Source: Marinobacter bryozoorum
GTDB lineage: Bacteria > Pseudomonadota > Gammaproteobacteria > Pseudomonadales > Oleiphilaceae
DNA: 64,000 nt
Assembly (NCBI RefSeq): GCF_023156245.1
Contig: NZ_JAKZAH010000007.1
Coordinates: 100,777 to 164,776 of the forward strand
Reading direction: 5' to 3'
Part shown: one piece after another, positions 27,131 through 35,666 of the stretch
Numbering within the stretch: the first letter of the stretch is position 1
Layout: every line of letters starts with the position of its first letter
Program-made: the position numbers and the translations under genes
Notes under the pieces: model-generated
Told to the model about the DNA's origin: nothing
Databases searched by the model: none
What the model saw: only the letters and a program-made list of their open reading frames with translations

Positions 27131-27763
27131 ATGGCCTGCAGTTGCTCCGCACCGGAACCCAAAACCCCGAGCCCGGGATTTCGCCGGGCGCTCTGGATTG
27201 CCCTCTGGGTGAACCTCACCATGTTCCTGGTAGAAGGGTTCGCCAGTCTGCAGTCCGGCTCCGTCTCCCTGATGGCCGACGCCATCGACTTCTTTGGTGA
27301 CAGCGCCAACTACCTGCTGTCGCTGTCGGTGCTGTCCATGGGCATGGTCTGGCGCGGCCGGGCGGCCATGGTCAAGGGCGCCACCATGACGGTATTCGGC
27401 CTGGCCGTACTGGGGCGGGCGATCTGGGTGGCGCAAAGCGGCACCACGCCGGAGGCCATCACCATGGGCGCGGTGGGCTTCCTCGCCCTCGCCGCCAACG
27501 TCGCCGTGGCCTGGATATTGTTCCGCTACCGCAGCGGCGACTCGGATATGCGTTCGGTATGGCTGTGCAGTCGTAACGATGCCATCGGCAATGTGGCCGT
27601 CATGGTCGCTGCACTGGGTGTTCTGGGCACCGGCACCGCCTGGCCCGACCTATTTGTCGCCGCCATCATCGGCAGCCTGGCGGTAACCTCCGGCATCAGC
27701 GTAATCCGCCACGCCCGCAGTGATATCAGCGAGGCCCGGCTGGCTGAGCATCCGCAACACTGA
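27131..27763 (+). CDS. Cation diffusion facilitator family transporter (CzcD/DmeF-like)
   Basis: 210 residues from ATG 27131 with the SD GGAGG. N-terminal CSCSAPEP may bind metal. About six hydrophobic segments follow; metal-site residues are in LMADAIDFFGDSANY (D..D pattern of TM2) and LCSRNDAIGNVAVM (TM5). It lacks the long C-terminal cytoplasmic domain of many CDFs. It probably exports a divalent metal (Cd, Zn, Pb or Co) from the cytoplasm under control of the MerR protein encoded upstream. Confidence 0.85.
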   Translation: MACSCSAPEPKTPSPGFRRALWIALWVNLTMFLVEGFASLQSGSVSLMADAIDFFGDSANYLLSLSVLSMGMVWRGRAAMVKGATMTVFGLAVLGRAIWVAQSGTTPEAITMGAVGFLALAANVAVAWILFRYRSGDSDMRSVWLCSRNDAIGNVAVMVAALGVLGTGTAWPDLFVAAIIGSLAVTSGISVIRHARSDISEARLAEHPQH

Positions 27764-27884
27764 GCCAGTCCCGGCCTTTGGCTGAAGGCTAAACCTGGAG
27801 GCATGGCGTATGATGAAGCAACCCTGCGACTGAAACCGTCTCGCAACGTTGAACAACAACAATTGACAATGAAGGAGCCTGGTC

Positions 27885-28862
27885 ATGCCCAAAGCCATTC
27901 GATTTTCCCGCACTGGCGGGCCCGAGGTACTGGAATTCCTCGACATGGACACCCCGGAGCCCGGCCCCGGGGAAATCCGGGTCAGTAACCGCGCCATCGG
28001 CCTGAACTACATCGAGATCTATTTCCGCTCCGGCGTCTACCCGGTGCCCGGCCTGCCGTCCGGGTTGGGCACCGAGGGCGCTGGCGTCGTGGATGCCGTG
28101 GGTGAAGGCGTCACCGGTTTTGCCGTGGGTGACCGGGTCGCCTATGCGCAGGCACCGCTGGGTTCCTATGCGGAGCAACATATCCTGCCTGCCGACAAGG
28201 CCATCCAGTTGCCGGAGTCCGTGGACTTCGAGACCGCCGCTGCCACCATGCTCAAGGGCCTCACCGTCCAGTACCTGCTCCGCCAGACATACCCGGTCAA
28301 GGCCGGCGAAACCATCCTGTTCCATGCCGCTGCCGGCGGTGTTGGCCTGATCGCCTGCCAGTGGGCCAAAGCCCTGGGCGCCAAGCTGATCGGCACCGTC
28401 AGCGGCCCCGAGAAGGCAAGGCTCGCGATGGACCACGGCGCCTGGGCCACCATCAACTACAAGGAAGAGGACATCGTCGAGCGGGTGCGGGAACTCACCG
28501 GGGGCGACATGGTGCCGGTAGTCTATGATTCTATTGGCAAGGACACCTGGGAAACCTCCCTCGACTGCCTGCAGAAGCGCGGCCTGATGGTCAGCTTTGG
28601 CAACACCACCGGCCCGGTGAGTGGCGTTAACATCGGTATCCTCAACCAGAAGGGCTCCCTGTACGTCACCCGCCCCAGCCTGGCCGGCTACGCCGACACA
28701 CGCCCACGGTTCGAGGCCATGTGCGGCGAGTTGTTTGAAATGCTGGCCAGCGGCGATATCAAGGCGGACATTAACCAGCGCTTTTCGCTGGCCGACGCCG
28801 CCAGGGCCCATGAATCCCTCGCCAGTGGGCAGACCACCGGCTCTACGGTGTTACTGCCGTGA
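27885..28862 (+). CDS. qor: NADPH:quinone oxidoreductase (Qor, zinc-independent MDR family)
   Basis: 325 residues, the size of E. coli Qor. The GroES-like domain has GLNYIEIYFRSGVYPVPGLPSGLGTEGAG (about 40-68) and the Rossmann domain AAAGGVGLIACQWAKALGA (about 150-168). No zinc-binding cysteines are present, as expected for Qor. It reduces quinones with NADPH in the cytoplasm. ATG 27885 follows AAGGAG. It converges with the acyltransferase gene, 8 bp apart. Confidence 0.93.
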   Translation: MPKAIRFSRTGGPEVLEFLDMDTPEPGPGEIRVSNRAIGLNYIEIYFRSGVYPVPGLPSGLGTEGAGVVDAVGEGVTGFAVGDRVAYAQAPLGSYAEQHILPADKAIQLPESVDFETAAATMLKGLTVQYLLRQTYPVKAGETILFHAAAGGVGLIACQWAKALGAKLIGTVSGPEKARLAMDHGAWATINYKEEDIVERVRELTGGDMVPVVYDSIGKDTWETSLDCLQKRGLMVSFGNTTGPVSGVNIGILNQKGSLYVTRPSLAGYADTRPRFEAMCGELFEMLASGDIKADINQRFSLADAARAHESLASGQTTGSTVLLP

Positions 28863-28870
28863 CTTGCGCC

Positions 28871-29692
28871 CTACCCGGCTGAACGATCGTCGGCTAACGG
28901 GGGCAAATAACGACCGGACTCGGTGATCAGCTCCCACACATCCGGACGCCGCCGGAGAATGCCGTTGATCAGGGACGCAGCCTCGGTGAAGGCGGGCCGG
29001 CGGAGCCCATGGAATTCCATTAACGGCCCCACGTGGTCAAACTCCACGCCAAAACGCTTTAGCAGGCGCAGCTGGGCAGGCTCCATGACCGCCATCCAGT
29101 GCGTGATATTGTGTTTGACGGACATCTGCAATATGGCGGCGAACAGGCCCAGGCTGATATAGGGCATGGCACGTTTGCCGCCTTCAACATCGGCATCGCA
29201 GGTCTGCTCGGTAACACCAGTCGGTGATTCGTACTCGTTGAGGCGCCGGCGAAATTCCCGGCTTACCGCCATTCGCGAAATCTCGGCCATGTTCTGCCGG
29301 GGAGTCGCCGCAATCAGGTCCTGTGCCTGCTGGCTCATCCTGTGAATACAGGGCCCTTCCATCGGGAAATCGGATTGCCCGGGGTTCTCTCCCGCCAGAA
29401 CAAGCCGGACGACTGCCACGCTGTCGCCCGATTTCCTGTGTCGGATCAATGCATGGGCTGAGCGCGGATCATAGGCATCATGCTCCCTGTCATCGGGAAA
29501 CTGGCTCGGATCTTCAAAGGCCCGGTCGACACAATATACCTGGTAGCGGACCTGAAAGACTTTATCGACCATTTCCCCGGTAGTCGCGATCTCAACCTCG
29601 AAGAAGGACCTGAAGAGCTCACTGAGGTTTTCGGTTTCCCGGGAACCAGTCGCATTTTTTTTCGGGTCTTCCGATGAAGGGGCTGCAGGCAT
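28871..29692 (-). CDS. PEP-CTERM/exosortase-associated N-acyl amino acid synthase-like acyltransferase
   Basis: 273 residues from ATG 29692 (GGAGGA 8 nt upstream; ATG 29743 lacks a site). A GNAT-like fold of the FeeM/autoinducer-synthase group is suggested by VFQVRYQVYCVDRAFEDPSQFPDDREHDAYD (about 45-75), ALIRHRKSGDSVAVVRLVL, and EISRMAVSREFRRR. Relatives make N-acyl amino acids and are associated with exosortase systems; no exosortase gene is visible here. Substrate is inferred from family only. Confidence 0.78.
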   Translation of the reverse strand: MPAAPSSEDPKKNATGSRETENLSELFRSFFEVEIATTGEMVDKVFQVRYQVYCVDRAFEDPSQFPDDREHDAYDPRSAHALIRHRKSGDSVAVVRLVLAGENPGQSDFPMEGPCIHRMSQQAQDLIAATPRQNMAEISRMAVSREFRRRLNEYESPTGVTEQTCDADVEGGKRAMPYISLGLFAAILQMSVKHNITHWMAVMEPAQLRLLKRFGVEFDHVGPLMEFHGLRRPAFTEAASLINGILRRRPDVWELITESGRYLPPLADDRSAG

Positions 29693-30068
29693 GATCAAGT
29701 CCTCCGATCCTCCCCGCGGCACAGGATGTACCGCAAAGGTCATGTCGATCGAAAGTCCGCCGTTACAGCAGGGAGCGGGCTATCGGGTTCACTGATAGAA
29801 CAGTAACGAGGCCGGACTTCCACGCCTCGTGCTTATCTTAAACCTACTCTCGCGAGTTGAAATGCGCTATTCCGCGCAGGTCAGTTGCACCTGCGCCAAC
29901 TTTTTCCCAAGCCTTGTAAAAGCGTAGTTGATGCTGGCTGGCAAAGCCATTCATCCAGGCAGGATGGTCCTGAGGCGGATCGCAGGAGTGCCGAACAGTG
30001 TCGTTGTGGCGGTACTTCGGGTGATACATCAACCGGACGAGGTGGTCCTCGACAGGCAGTAGAGGAAA
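29693..30068. other. Gene-free stretch between the acyltransferase and tRNA-Sec
   Basis: About 375 bp downstream of the 3' end of tRNA-Sec. A frame on the minus strand (29844-30104) overlaps the tRNA and resembles no family I know. No integrase or repeat of the tRNA 3' end was found, although selC is a known island site. Confidence 0.5.
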
Positions 30069-30164
30069 TGGCGGAAGGGTATGGGAGTCGAACCCACCAG
30101 GCACGCGTTGCGCACCTCACCGGATTTGAAGTCCGGGCGCTCCACCGGGAAGCGATCCCCTTCC
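30069..30164 (-). tRNA. selC: tRNA-Sec (UCA anticodon)
   Basis: 96 nt on the minus strand, from GGAAGGGG at 30164 to the encoded CCA at 30069. The anticodon arm CCGGACTTCAAATCCGG gives anticodon TCA; the T arm is TGGGTTCGACTCCCA. An 8-bp acceptor region, a long D stem and a long variable arm (GTGCGCAACGCGTGC) match bacterial tRNA-Sec. It starts 5 nt after the selB stop, so it is probably cotranscribed with selA-selB. Confidence 0.97.
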
Positions 30165-30169
30165 TTTGT

Positions 30170-32155
30170 TCAGGATTGGGCAGTATAACCGTTTTCCTCG
30201 TTACTTGAGAGCGTGACCGCCTGCCGTTGGCTGTAGGCCGGTTGAAGCCGGCGTTCATCGTTGATGAAGGCGGTGACGCCGGCGCGGTCCAGGTATTCCA
30301 GTACGCTGACAGTCAGGCGGCGGCCAATGCCGGAGCGGTCGCGGTAGGCGCGGGCGTCGAAGGCGCCGGTGGCGGAGCTTTCCGCCAGTTCCACGGCAAT
30401 ATCGGCCAGCTCGGTGACGGCTTCCGGACGGTAGAAACGGTTGGGGGCCACCGCGACCAGAAAACCAAGCCCGTGCATGCGTTGCAAAAACGCCAGCAGG
30501 GCTTCCCGCTCCAGACCCAGGGCCTCCGCCAGCTCACCGACAATGGGTGGCTTCAGGCCGGTGCCTTCCAGTTCGGTCATTACCTGGTCCAGCAGACGCT
30601 GGTCTGTTTCGGCCAGTTTTGGCTGATGGCCTGGCCGGTGAAAGCGGAAGCCATTGCGGGCGACTTCTCCCGCCGTCAATAACTGGTCTAACAGCCCGTG
30701 GCGCGGCTCCTGTTGCAGCCGTATGCCGGGCAACCGGGTCAGCTCCGGCTCTGTAGGGCCGATCTGGTCCGGGTGGTTTTCATGCCACTGGTCCAGTCGC
30801 CCCAGCACCCGCGTCTGCAGCGCAGCCCAGTGCTCGCGGGCGAAGCCGACAGGGCCAGTGGCGGTCCGGATGATGACAGGCTCAAGCCTGGCCAAAACCG
30901 AATCCAGCCGCTCGTCCGGCAGGTTCTCAGCGGCCGCAAACGGGTCGAGATGAAGGCCTTGTGGGCTTGCGACCAGCCAGGCCTGCAGTCGAGTCATCGG
31001 GCCCTCGTTTTCCGAGCGAGTAGTCGCAGGAGCCTGGCGCCCCATAAGCGTTCGAAGCAACTGCACGCGATTGGCGGTGGACCGCCCACGACCCGGCCCG
31101 AACGGGTCCACCACCTGCCCACCACCGATGGTGCGATTGAGGGCCGGGTCCCGCAAGATCAGCCGATCACCCACACAGGCCTGCACTGGCTGCTCAAGCA
31201 TCAGCTGCGCAAGCATCGGGCGATCACCTTGCCCTTCACCCAGTACAACCACCCGGGCACTTCTCACCGCCGCCCCCAGGTGTACCTGGAAGGTACCCCG
31301 ATGGAGCCGGGTCTCCGGGAGCAGGGCCAGCCCAACATCCAGGCGATCCGTGGGCCGGTGCAGCCAGTGGGTCACGAGCCAGTCGCCTCGCTGGATGTTG
31401 TCAGCGCTGACGTTTCCCACCAGGTTGATGGCGCATCGCTGGCCGGCGACCACGCTTTCCACCGTCTCGCCGTGCGCCTCAAGCTCCCTGACCCTGATCG
31501 GATGGCCTGCCGGTGAAATCATCAGGGCGTCTTCCCTGGACAAGGTCCCGGCCACCAGGGTGCCGGTGACCACACAGCCCCGCCCGGGTACCGAGAAACT
31601 GCGATCGACCACAAATCGCGTGCCTGCTGCCAGGCTGCTGGCTTTCTGGTGATCGACGAGCGCCTGCTCTGCCAGCCAAGCCTTCAGTGGCGGAAGACCC
31701 TCTCCCGTCAGGCCGGACACCGGAAACACCGGGGCGGTCGCCAGTCCCGTATCCGCCAGCAATTCACGGACCTCATCCGTAACCTCGGCCAGTCGGGAGG
31801 CATCCACCCGGTCTGCCCGGGTCAATGCCACCAGGCCGTTTTCCACGCCCAGCAGATCGAGAATGGCCAGGTGCTCCCGGGTCTGGGGCATGGGGCCGTC
31901 ATCGGCGGCGATCACCAGCATGACGGCATCCACCGCCGCTACGCCGGCCACCATGTTACGGACGAACTTTTCATGCCCGGGCACATCCACAAAACCCAGC
32001 CACTGCCCCGGTTCCGTACGGCTCCAGGCAAAGCCCAGGTCGATAGTCAGACCCCGGCGTTTCTCCTCCGCCAGCCGGTCGGTGTCCTGCCCCGTCAGGG
32101 CGTGGATCAGGGTGGTCTTGCCATGGTCCACATGGCCGGCGGTGGCGATGATCAA
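30170..32155 (-). CDS. selB: Selenocysteine-specific elongation factor SelB
   Basis: 661-residue GTPase that brings Sec-tRNA to UGA codons marked by a SECIS. The G-domain motifs are present: AGHVDHGKTTL at 6-16, DVPGHEKF near 58-65, and TRADRVD in place of NKxD. EF-Tu-like domains 2 and 3 follow (GCVVTGTLVAG, RCAINLVGN), then C-terminal winged-helix repeats (about 380-640) that bind the SECIS in known SelB proteins. The start overlaps the selA stop by 4 bp. Confidence 0.96.
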   Translation of the reverse strand: MIIATAGHVDHGKTTLIHALTGQDTDRLAEEKRRGLTIDLGFAWSRTEPGQWLGFVDVPGHEKFVRNMVAGVAAVDAVMLVIAADDGPMPQTREHLAILDLLGVENGLVALTRADRVDASRLAEVTDEVRELLADTGLATAPVFPVSGLTGEGLPPLKAWLAEQALVDHQKASSLAAGTRFVVDRSFSVPGRGCVVTGTLVAGTLSREDALMISPAGHPIRVRELEAHGETVESVVAGQRCAINLVGNVSADNIQRGDWLVTHWLHRPTDRLDVGLALLPETRLHRGTFQVHLGAAVRSARVVVLGEGQGDRPMLAQLMLEQPVQACVGDRLILRDPALNRTIGGGQVVDPFGPGRGRSTANRVQLLRTLMGRQAPATTRSENEGPMTRLQAWLVASPQGLHLDPFAAAENLPDERLDSVLARLEPVIIRTATGPVGFAREHWAALQTRVLGRLDQWHENHPDQIGPTEPELTRLPGIRLQQEPRHGLLDQLLTAGEVARNGFRFHRPGHQPKLAETDQRLLDQVMTELEGTGLKPPIVGELAEALGLEREALLAFLQRMHGLGFLVAVAPNRFYRPEAVTELADIAVELAESSATGAFDARAYRDRSGIGRRLTVSVLEYLDRAGVTAFINDERRLQPAYSQRQAVTLSSNEENGYTAQS

Positions 32156-33579
32156 AGCGCCTCCGTCTCCGGCTGAAGCTGGGCTATGAAGGGGGCCTCA
32201 TCTTCCAGGCATCGACAGTCCAGCAAGAGTGACTCATCGGAAATCCGACCGATGACCGGCATGGGGAGCTGACGCAGGCGGGACGAAAGCAACTTGAGCT
32301 GCCGGTTGCGTTCACGCTTGTTGCCGGCCGGGGGGCTCAGGCGGACAGCCGCGCTGGACAGCAAATCCAGCGGCAGGGAGCCGCTGCCAATCTGGCTTTT
32401 CACCGGCATCACCGAGGTTTCCCAGCCAGCGCCCGCCCAGGCTCTCAGCGGTTCGGCGATGGCCAGTGCGGTTGCTTTTATGGCGGATTCGGGCCGGGTC
32501 AGCAGACGCAGCGCCGGTACCCGCCGGGCGACAGTGTCCGGGTTGCTGTACAGCCCGAGCACCGCCTCCAGTGCGGCCAGGGTCTGTTTGTCGCAACGAA
32601 GGGCCCGCTTGAGTGGGTTCCTTTTTATCCGCTGTATCAGGTCCTTGCGACCGGCAATGATGCCAGCCTGGGGACCACCCAGCAGCTTGTCCCCGCTGAA
32701 GGTGACCACATCCGCGCCTTTACCCAGGGTCTCCCGCACGGTGGGTTCCGCCGGCAGGCCAAGGGCGGTCATGTCCAGCAGGCTACCACTGCCCAGGTCC
32801 ACCGCGAGGGGGAGGTCTTTTTCCCGTGCGATGGCAGCCAGTTCGCTCTCCCCCACTTCCGCAGTAAAGCCCTCGATGCGGTAGTTGCTGGTGTAGGCCT
32901 TCATCAGCAACCCGGTACGGCTACTGATGGCTTCGTCAAAGTCCCGGGGGTGGGTGCGATTGGTGGTGCCCACTTCATGGAGCTTGCAACCGGCCCGGGC
33001 CATGATGTCCGGCAGGCGGAAGGCGCCACCAATCTCGATCAGCTCGCCACGGGAGACAATCACCTCCCGGCGCCGGGCCAGGGTGTTGAGCACCAGTAGC
33101 ACGGCGGCGGCGTTATTGTTCACCACCGTAGCCGACTCTGCGCCGGTCAGGCGACAGACCCGGGCTTCCACGTGGTCATCCCGGTCACCTCGCTTGCCCT
33201 TGTCCAGGTCGAATTCCAGGTTGGAGGCACCGGACGCAACGCCCACCATGGCATCGATGGCTTCCTGCGGCAGCGGCGCCCGGCCGAGGTTGGTGTGCAG
33301 CACCGTACCGGTGAGGTTGAATACTGGTCGCAGCGAGGGCGCCACGGCCTTCAGCACCGCCTGTTCCACGTCAGTCACGAAGTCGGTGTCATCAAACGGT
33401 CGGGGTTGCCGGCGCCAGTGATCAAGACCGGCGCGGATGGCATCCAGCACCAGGGGGCGGCCGTAAAGGGAGCAAAGCCGGGCCATGAGCGGCCAGGTGA
33501 GGATCTGGTCAACGGAAGGAGGCCTTGACCGGTCGGTTACCGGTGGCATGGATTCAGATGTGTTCATGGACTCCACCAT
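32152..33579 (-). CDS. selA: L-seryl-tRNA(Sec) selenium transferase SelA
   Basis: 475-residue PLP enzyme converting Ser-tRNA(Sec) to Sec-tRNA(Sec) with selenophosphate. The PLP lysine is in VVTFSGDKLLGGPQAGIIAG near 295-300; FNLTGTVLHTNLGRAPLP, VEIGGAFRLPDIM-like and VGTTNRTHPRDFDEAI segments are typical. Start 33579 is taken; ATG 33567 (GGAG just before) is an alternative that removes four residues. It begins 20 bp after the selenoprotein stop and overlaps selB by 4 bp. Confidence 0.95.
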   Translation of the reverse strand: MVESMNTSESMPPVTDRSRPPSVDQILTWPLMARLCSLYGRPLVLDAIRAGLDHWRRQPRPFDDTDFVTDVEQAVLKAVAPSLRPVFNLTGTVLHTNLGRAPLPQEAIDAMVGVASGASNLEFDLDKGKRGDRDDHVEARVCRLTGAESATVVNNNAAAVLLVLNTLARRREVIVSRGELIEIGGAFRLPDIMARAGCKLHEVGTTNRTHPRDFDEAISSRTGLLMKAYTSNYRIEGFTAEVGESELAAIAREKDLPLAVDLGSGSLLDMTALGLPAEPTVRETLGKGADVVTFSGDKLLGGPQAGIIAGRKDLIQRIKRNPLKRALRCDKQTLAALEAVLGLYSNPDTVARRVPALRLLTRPESAIKATALAIAEPLRAWAGAGWETSVMPVKSQIGSGSLPLDLLSSAAVRLSPPAGNKRERNRQLKLLSSRLRQLPMPVIGRISDESLLLDCRCLEDEAPFIAQLQPETEAL

Positions 33580-33599
33580 CCCTGGCGGAGCAGGGATGT

Positions 33600-34127
33600 C
33601 TATTCTGTGTGTGTCAGTAGCCGGACGATCTCATCCAGGGCCTTGTCCGCCAGCTTCCGCATCTCGTCATCGGTGCGGTCCTGGATCGGGTGGCCCACGA
33701 ACACCATGGCCGGCTCGAAGCCCAGGGTTTTCGACTGGGCCGCCGCGGCCTGGATGAACTCGGTGGAGGCAACGCCTACGCCGGGAATGTTACGACCTTC
33801 CAGGTCTGCGATGTCATGTGTACAACACGACGTGCAGGAACCTCAGTCGGCCAGTCCTTCAACCACCAGGTCCACTTCACCGGCAATCTGCTGTTTCAGC
33901 TCGGTGGGTGCGACACGGGTGAATGTGGGCTTGCGGTAGCGTTTGACGGTGACTTCCATTTCCGTCAGGCGTTCCTCTATGCGATCAAGGAACACATCGC
34001 CCCGGGGCTTTGAGATGTCCAGCAGCCCGACGGTCTTGCCCGCCAGGCTTTCGGGCCGGGCCAGCCGGGCCCGTACCGCTGGTGACAACTCGCCCGTGGG
34101 GTCGAGCATCACACTGGTTTGGGTCAT
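33600..34127 (-). CDS. UGSC-motif selenoprotein with in-frame UGA (Sec95)
   Basis: 175-residue protein if TGA at 33845-33843 is read as selenocysteine. Before it the frame ends EVDLVVEGLAD; after it the same frame gives U-GSCTSCCTHDIADLEGRN and continues to IPGVGVASTEF, FEPAMVFVGHPIQDR and RLLTHTE with TAG at 33602-33600. The D-U-G-S-C motif is that of the UGSC (seleno)protein family, in which Cys homologues also occur. Flanking selA, selB, tRNA-Sec and a SECIS-like hairpin directly 3' of the UGA support readthrough. The ATG overlaps the stop of the upstream partner gene. The reaction is unknown; a redox role at Sec/Cys is likely. Confidence 0.9.
33798..33842 (-). promoter_or_regulatory. Candidate bacterial SECIS element
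   Basis: Immediately after the UGA, on the minus strand, TTCC (33840-33837) pairs with GGAA (33801-33798), TGC (33836-33834) with GCA (33809-33807), and GTGT (33828-33825) with ACAC (33821-33818) around a small loop TGT. Position and size suit a bacterial SECIS, which must lie just downstream of UGA within the coding sequence. The fold was drawn by eye. Confidence 0.55.
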
Positions 34128-35557
34128 ACCTTCACCTCTCTGGTTACAGGACTGGAACCGACCGGGCCGGACGCGGCCCAGCCGGCAATGACGGCAGAGA
34201 ACAGGCCGGCGGTGCCGCCGGCCCGGACAATCAGCAAGCCACCGGGGCGGAACTTGGGTATGGTCTTGTCCCGATACTGCTCTGGGAGGCCTTCGGCAAT
34301 GCCACCGGCGCCAGCCACCATTTCCTCCCCGGGAAACTGGAGCAGTTGCTCCAGCTCCTCCAGCAAACGGGCCTTGGTCCAGCCCGCTTCAATGAATACG
34401 CGACTGTGTTCCGGCGACACCACCAGAACCGCATCGCCCGCCATGGCCATTTTTGGATGGTCCACCGCCCGCAGGGCCAGGGCAAAGGACTTCGCGAGGG
34501 ACTCGGGCGTACGGGATTTCTGGTCGACGATGCCCTGCACGCCTTCCCCCGCGAACAGGGTGACGGCGGAGTTGCCGGAGGGCACGCCCCGCTCTTCCGC
34601 CAGCGGCAGCCACTCGCTGTCCTCCGCCTCGGCAAAGCAGAACGTGTACTTGCCAGGCGTGCCCAGGGTAGCCCGGTCAATCTCGCCCGGGCGGCCACCG
34701 CCCACGTTGCGGACGATCAGTTGCAGCGCACGGCCAATGGTGGCATTGGCCCGGTTGCCCTGCCCCAGGGCATTGCCACCGGAGTTCATGCCAATGGATT
34801 TCGCCACCGGGCCATTAACAATGATCATGGGGCCGGCGAACATGGTCGTACACAGCAGGCCGTGGAGGCCGAACTCCTCGGTCAGGGCCGCTTCCAGGGC
34901 GGCGAGCACTACCGGCATGTATTCCGGTTTGCAGCCGGCCATCACCGCATTGATGGCGACCTTTTCCACGGTACAAGGTGCGAGGTCCGGCGGCACCAGG
35001 CCGATTTCCTCTGCCGGGTCCCGGTCGGTGCCCCTGAGCATTCGCAGCACACGCTCCGGTGTTGGCGGCACCACCGGAAGGCCGTCGCTCCAGCCCCGCT
35101 CGTAGCAGGCCTCGATCAGGTCATCGGCATCGGTCTCAATCTCGCGGGCATGGAGGTGGGTATCGCCAAACTGCAGCTCCAGCTTCTCGGCAAAACCCGG
35201 CTCCAGGGTCTTCGAGCCACAACCCGGACGCATCACAGGCAGGTCATCACCAAGGCCCTGGATACCGGTCAGACGCTGCCAGTCCTCCCGGTGCCAGCCA
35301 TAGGTACGCTCCACTTCTTCACCGTTCTCGACCCGGATCAGGGTGGGGACAAACTCGGTTTTCAGCCGAAAGGAGTGTTCCAGGGTCGAGTCATACTGTG
35401 CGCCCCGGACTCCCGCAGCGAAGGCCGGGTCATCCTGAGAATACACGGTCAGGGGGCCGGCCTGTCGCTCGATATCGGCCAGCAGCGGCTCGACCAATTG
35501 ACAGGTAGGGCAGTCGCGCTTGGCAACGACAATCAGGCCATCGGGTAATGGGGTCAT
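34124..35557 (-). CDS. Thioredoxin-like/UGSC-associated protein, partner of the selenoprotein
   Basis: 477 residues. The N-terminal part (about 1-110) is thioredoxin/glutaredoxin-like, with CPTC at 16-19 (VAKRDCPTCQLVEPLL) and FVPTLIRVENGEEVERTYG. The remainder (about 120-477) has glycine-rich conserved-looking segments (WSDGLPVVPPTPERV, GLHGLLCTTMFAGPMIIVNGP with C near 237, GMNSGGNALGQGNRANATIGRALQL, KFRPGGLLIVRAGGTAG). It overlaps the selenoprotein gene by 4 bp, so the products probably act together; the CPTC domain could reduce the Sec/Cys centre (inference). Exact reaction unknown. Confidence 0.8.
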   Translation of the reverse strand: MTPLPDGLIVVAKRDCPTCQLVEPLLADIERQAGPLTVYSQDDPAFAAGVRGAQYDSTLEHSFRLKTEFVPTLIRVENGEEVERTYGWHREDWQRLTGIQGLGDDLPVMRPGCGSKTLEPGFAEKLELQFGDTHLHAREIETDADDLIEACYERGWSDGLPVVPPTPERVLRMLRGTDRDPAEEIGLVPPDLAPCTVEKVAINAVMAGCKPEYMPVVLAALEAALTEEFGLHGLLCTTMFAGPMIIVNGPVAKSIGMNSGGNALGQGNRANATIGRALQLIVRNVGGGRPGEIDRATLGTPGKYTFCFAEAEDSEWLPLAEERGVPSGNSAVTLFAGEGVQGIVDQKSRTPESLAKSFALALRAVDHPKMAMAGDAVLVVSPEHSRVFIEAGWTKARLLEELEQLLQFPGEEMVAGAGGIAEGLPEQYRDKTIPKFRPGGLLIVRAGGTAGLFSAVIAGWAASGPVGSSPVTREVKV

Positions 35558-35666
35558 GGTCAGGGTTCCGCCCGATTTCCGGGTCTTGTTGTATGTCAGT
35601 GAATGACAGACAGCATAGCAGGCCGAATGAAAAAATCGAGCGCTTGCCCGTTAACAAGACGGAGCA

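Noticed and set aside
27789..28811. Open frame of about 340 codons antisense to qor
   Set aside because: qor on the plus strand is complete and matches its family throughout.
29844..30104. Small minus-strand frame downstream of tRNA-Sec, considered as an integrase remnant
   Set aside because: It overlaps the tRNA gene and shows no integrase catalytic motif or recognisable family.
30069..30164. selC as integration site of a genomic island
   Set aside because: No integrase, no direct repeat of the tRNA 3' end and no change of gene character were found on either side.
33843..34127. A 94-residue protein ending at TGA, or a pseudogene
   Set aside because: The frame continues coding for 80 residues after the TGA with a UGSC motif, the downstream part lacks its own start, and sel genes follow directly; selenocysteine readthrough explains it better.
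34010..35548. Open frame of about 512 codons on the plus strand over the UGSC partner gene
   Set aside because: Antisense shadow; the minus strand encodes the conserved protein with CPTC and start/stop overlaps with its neighbours.
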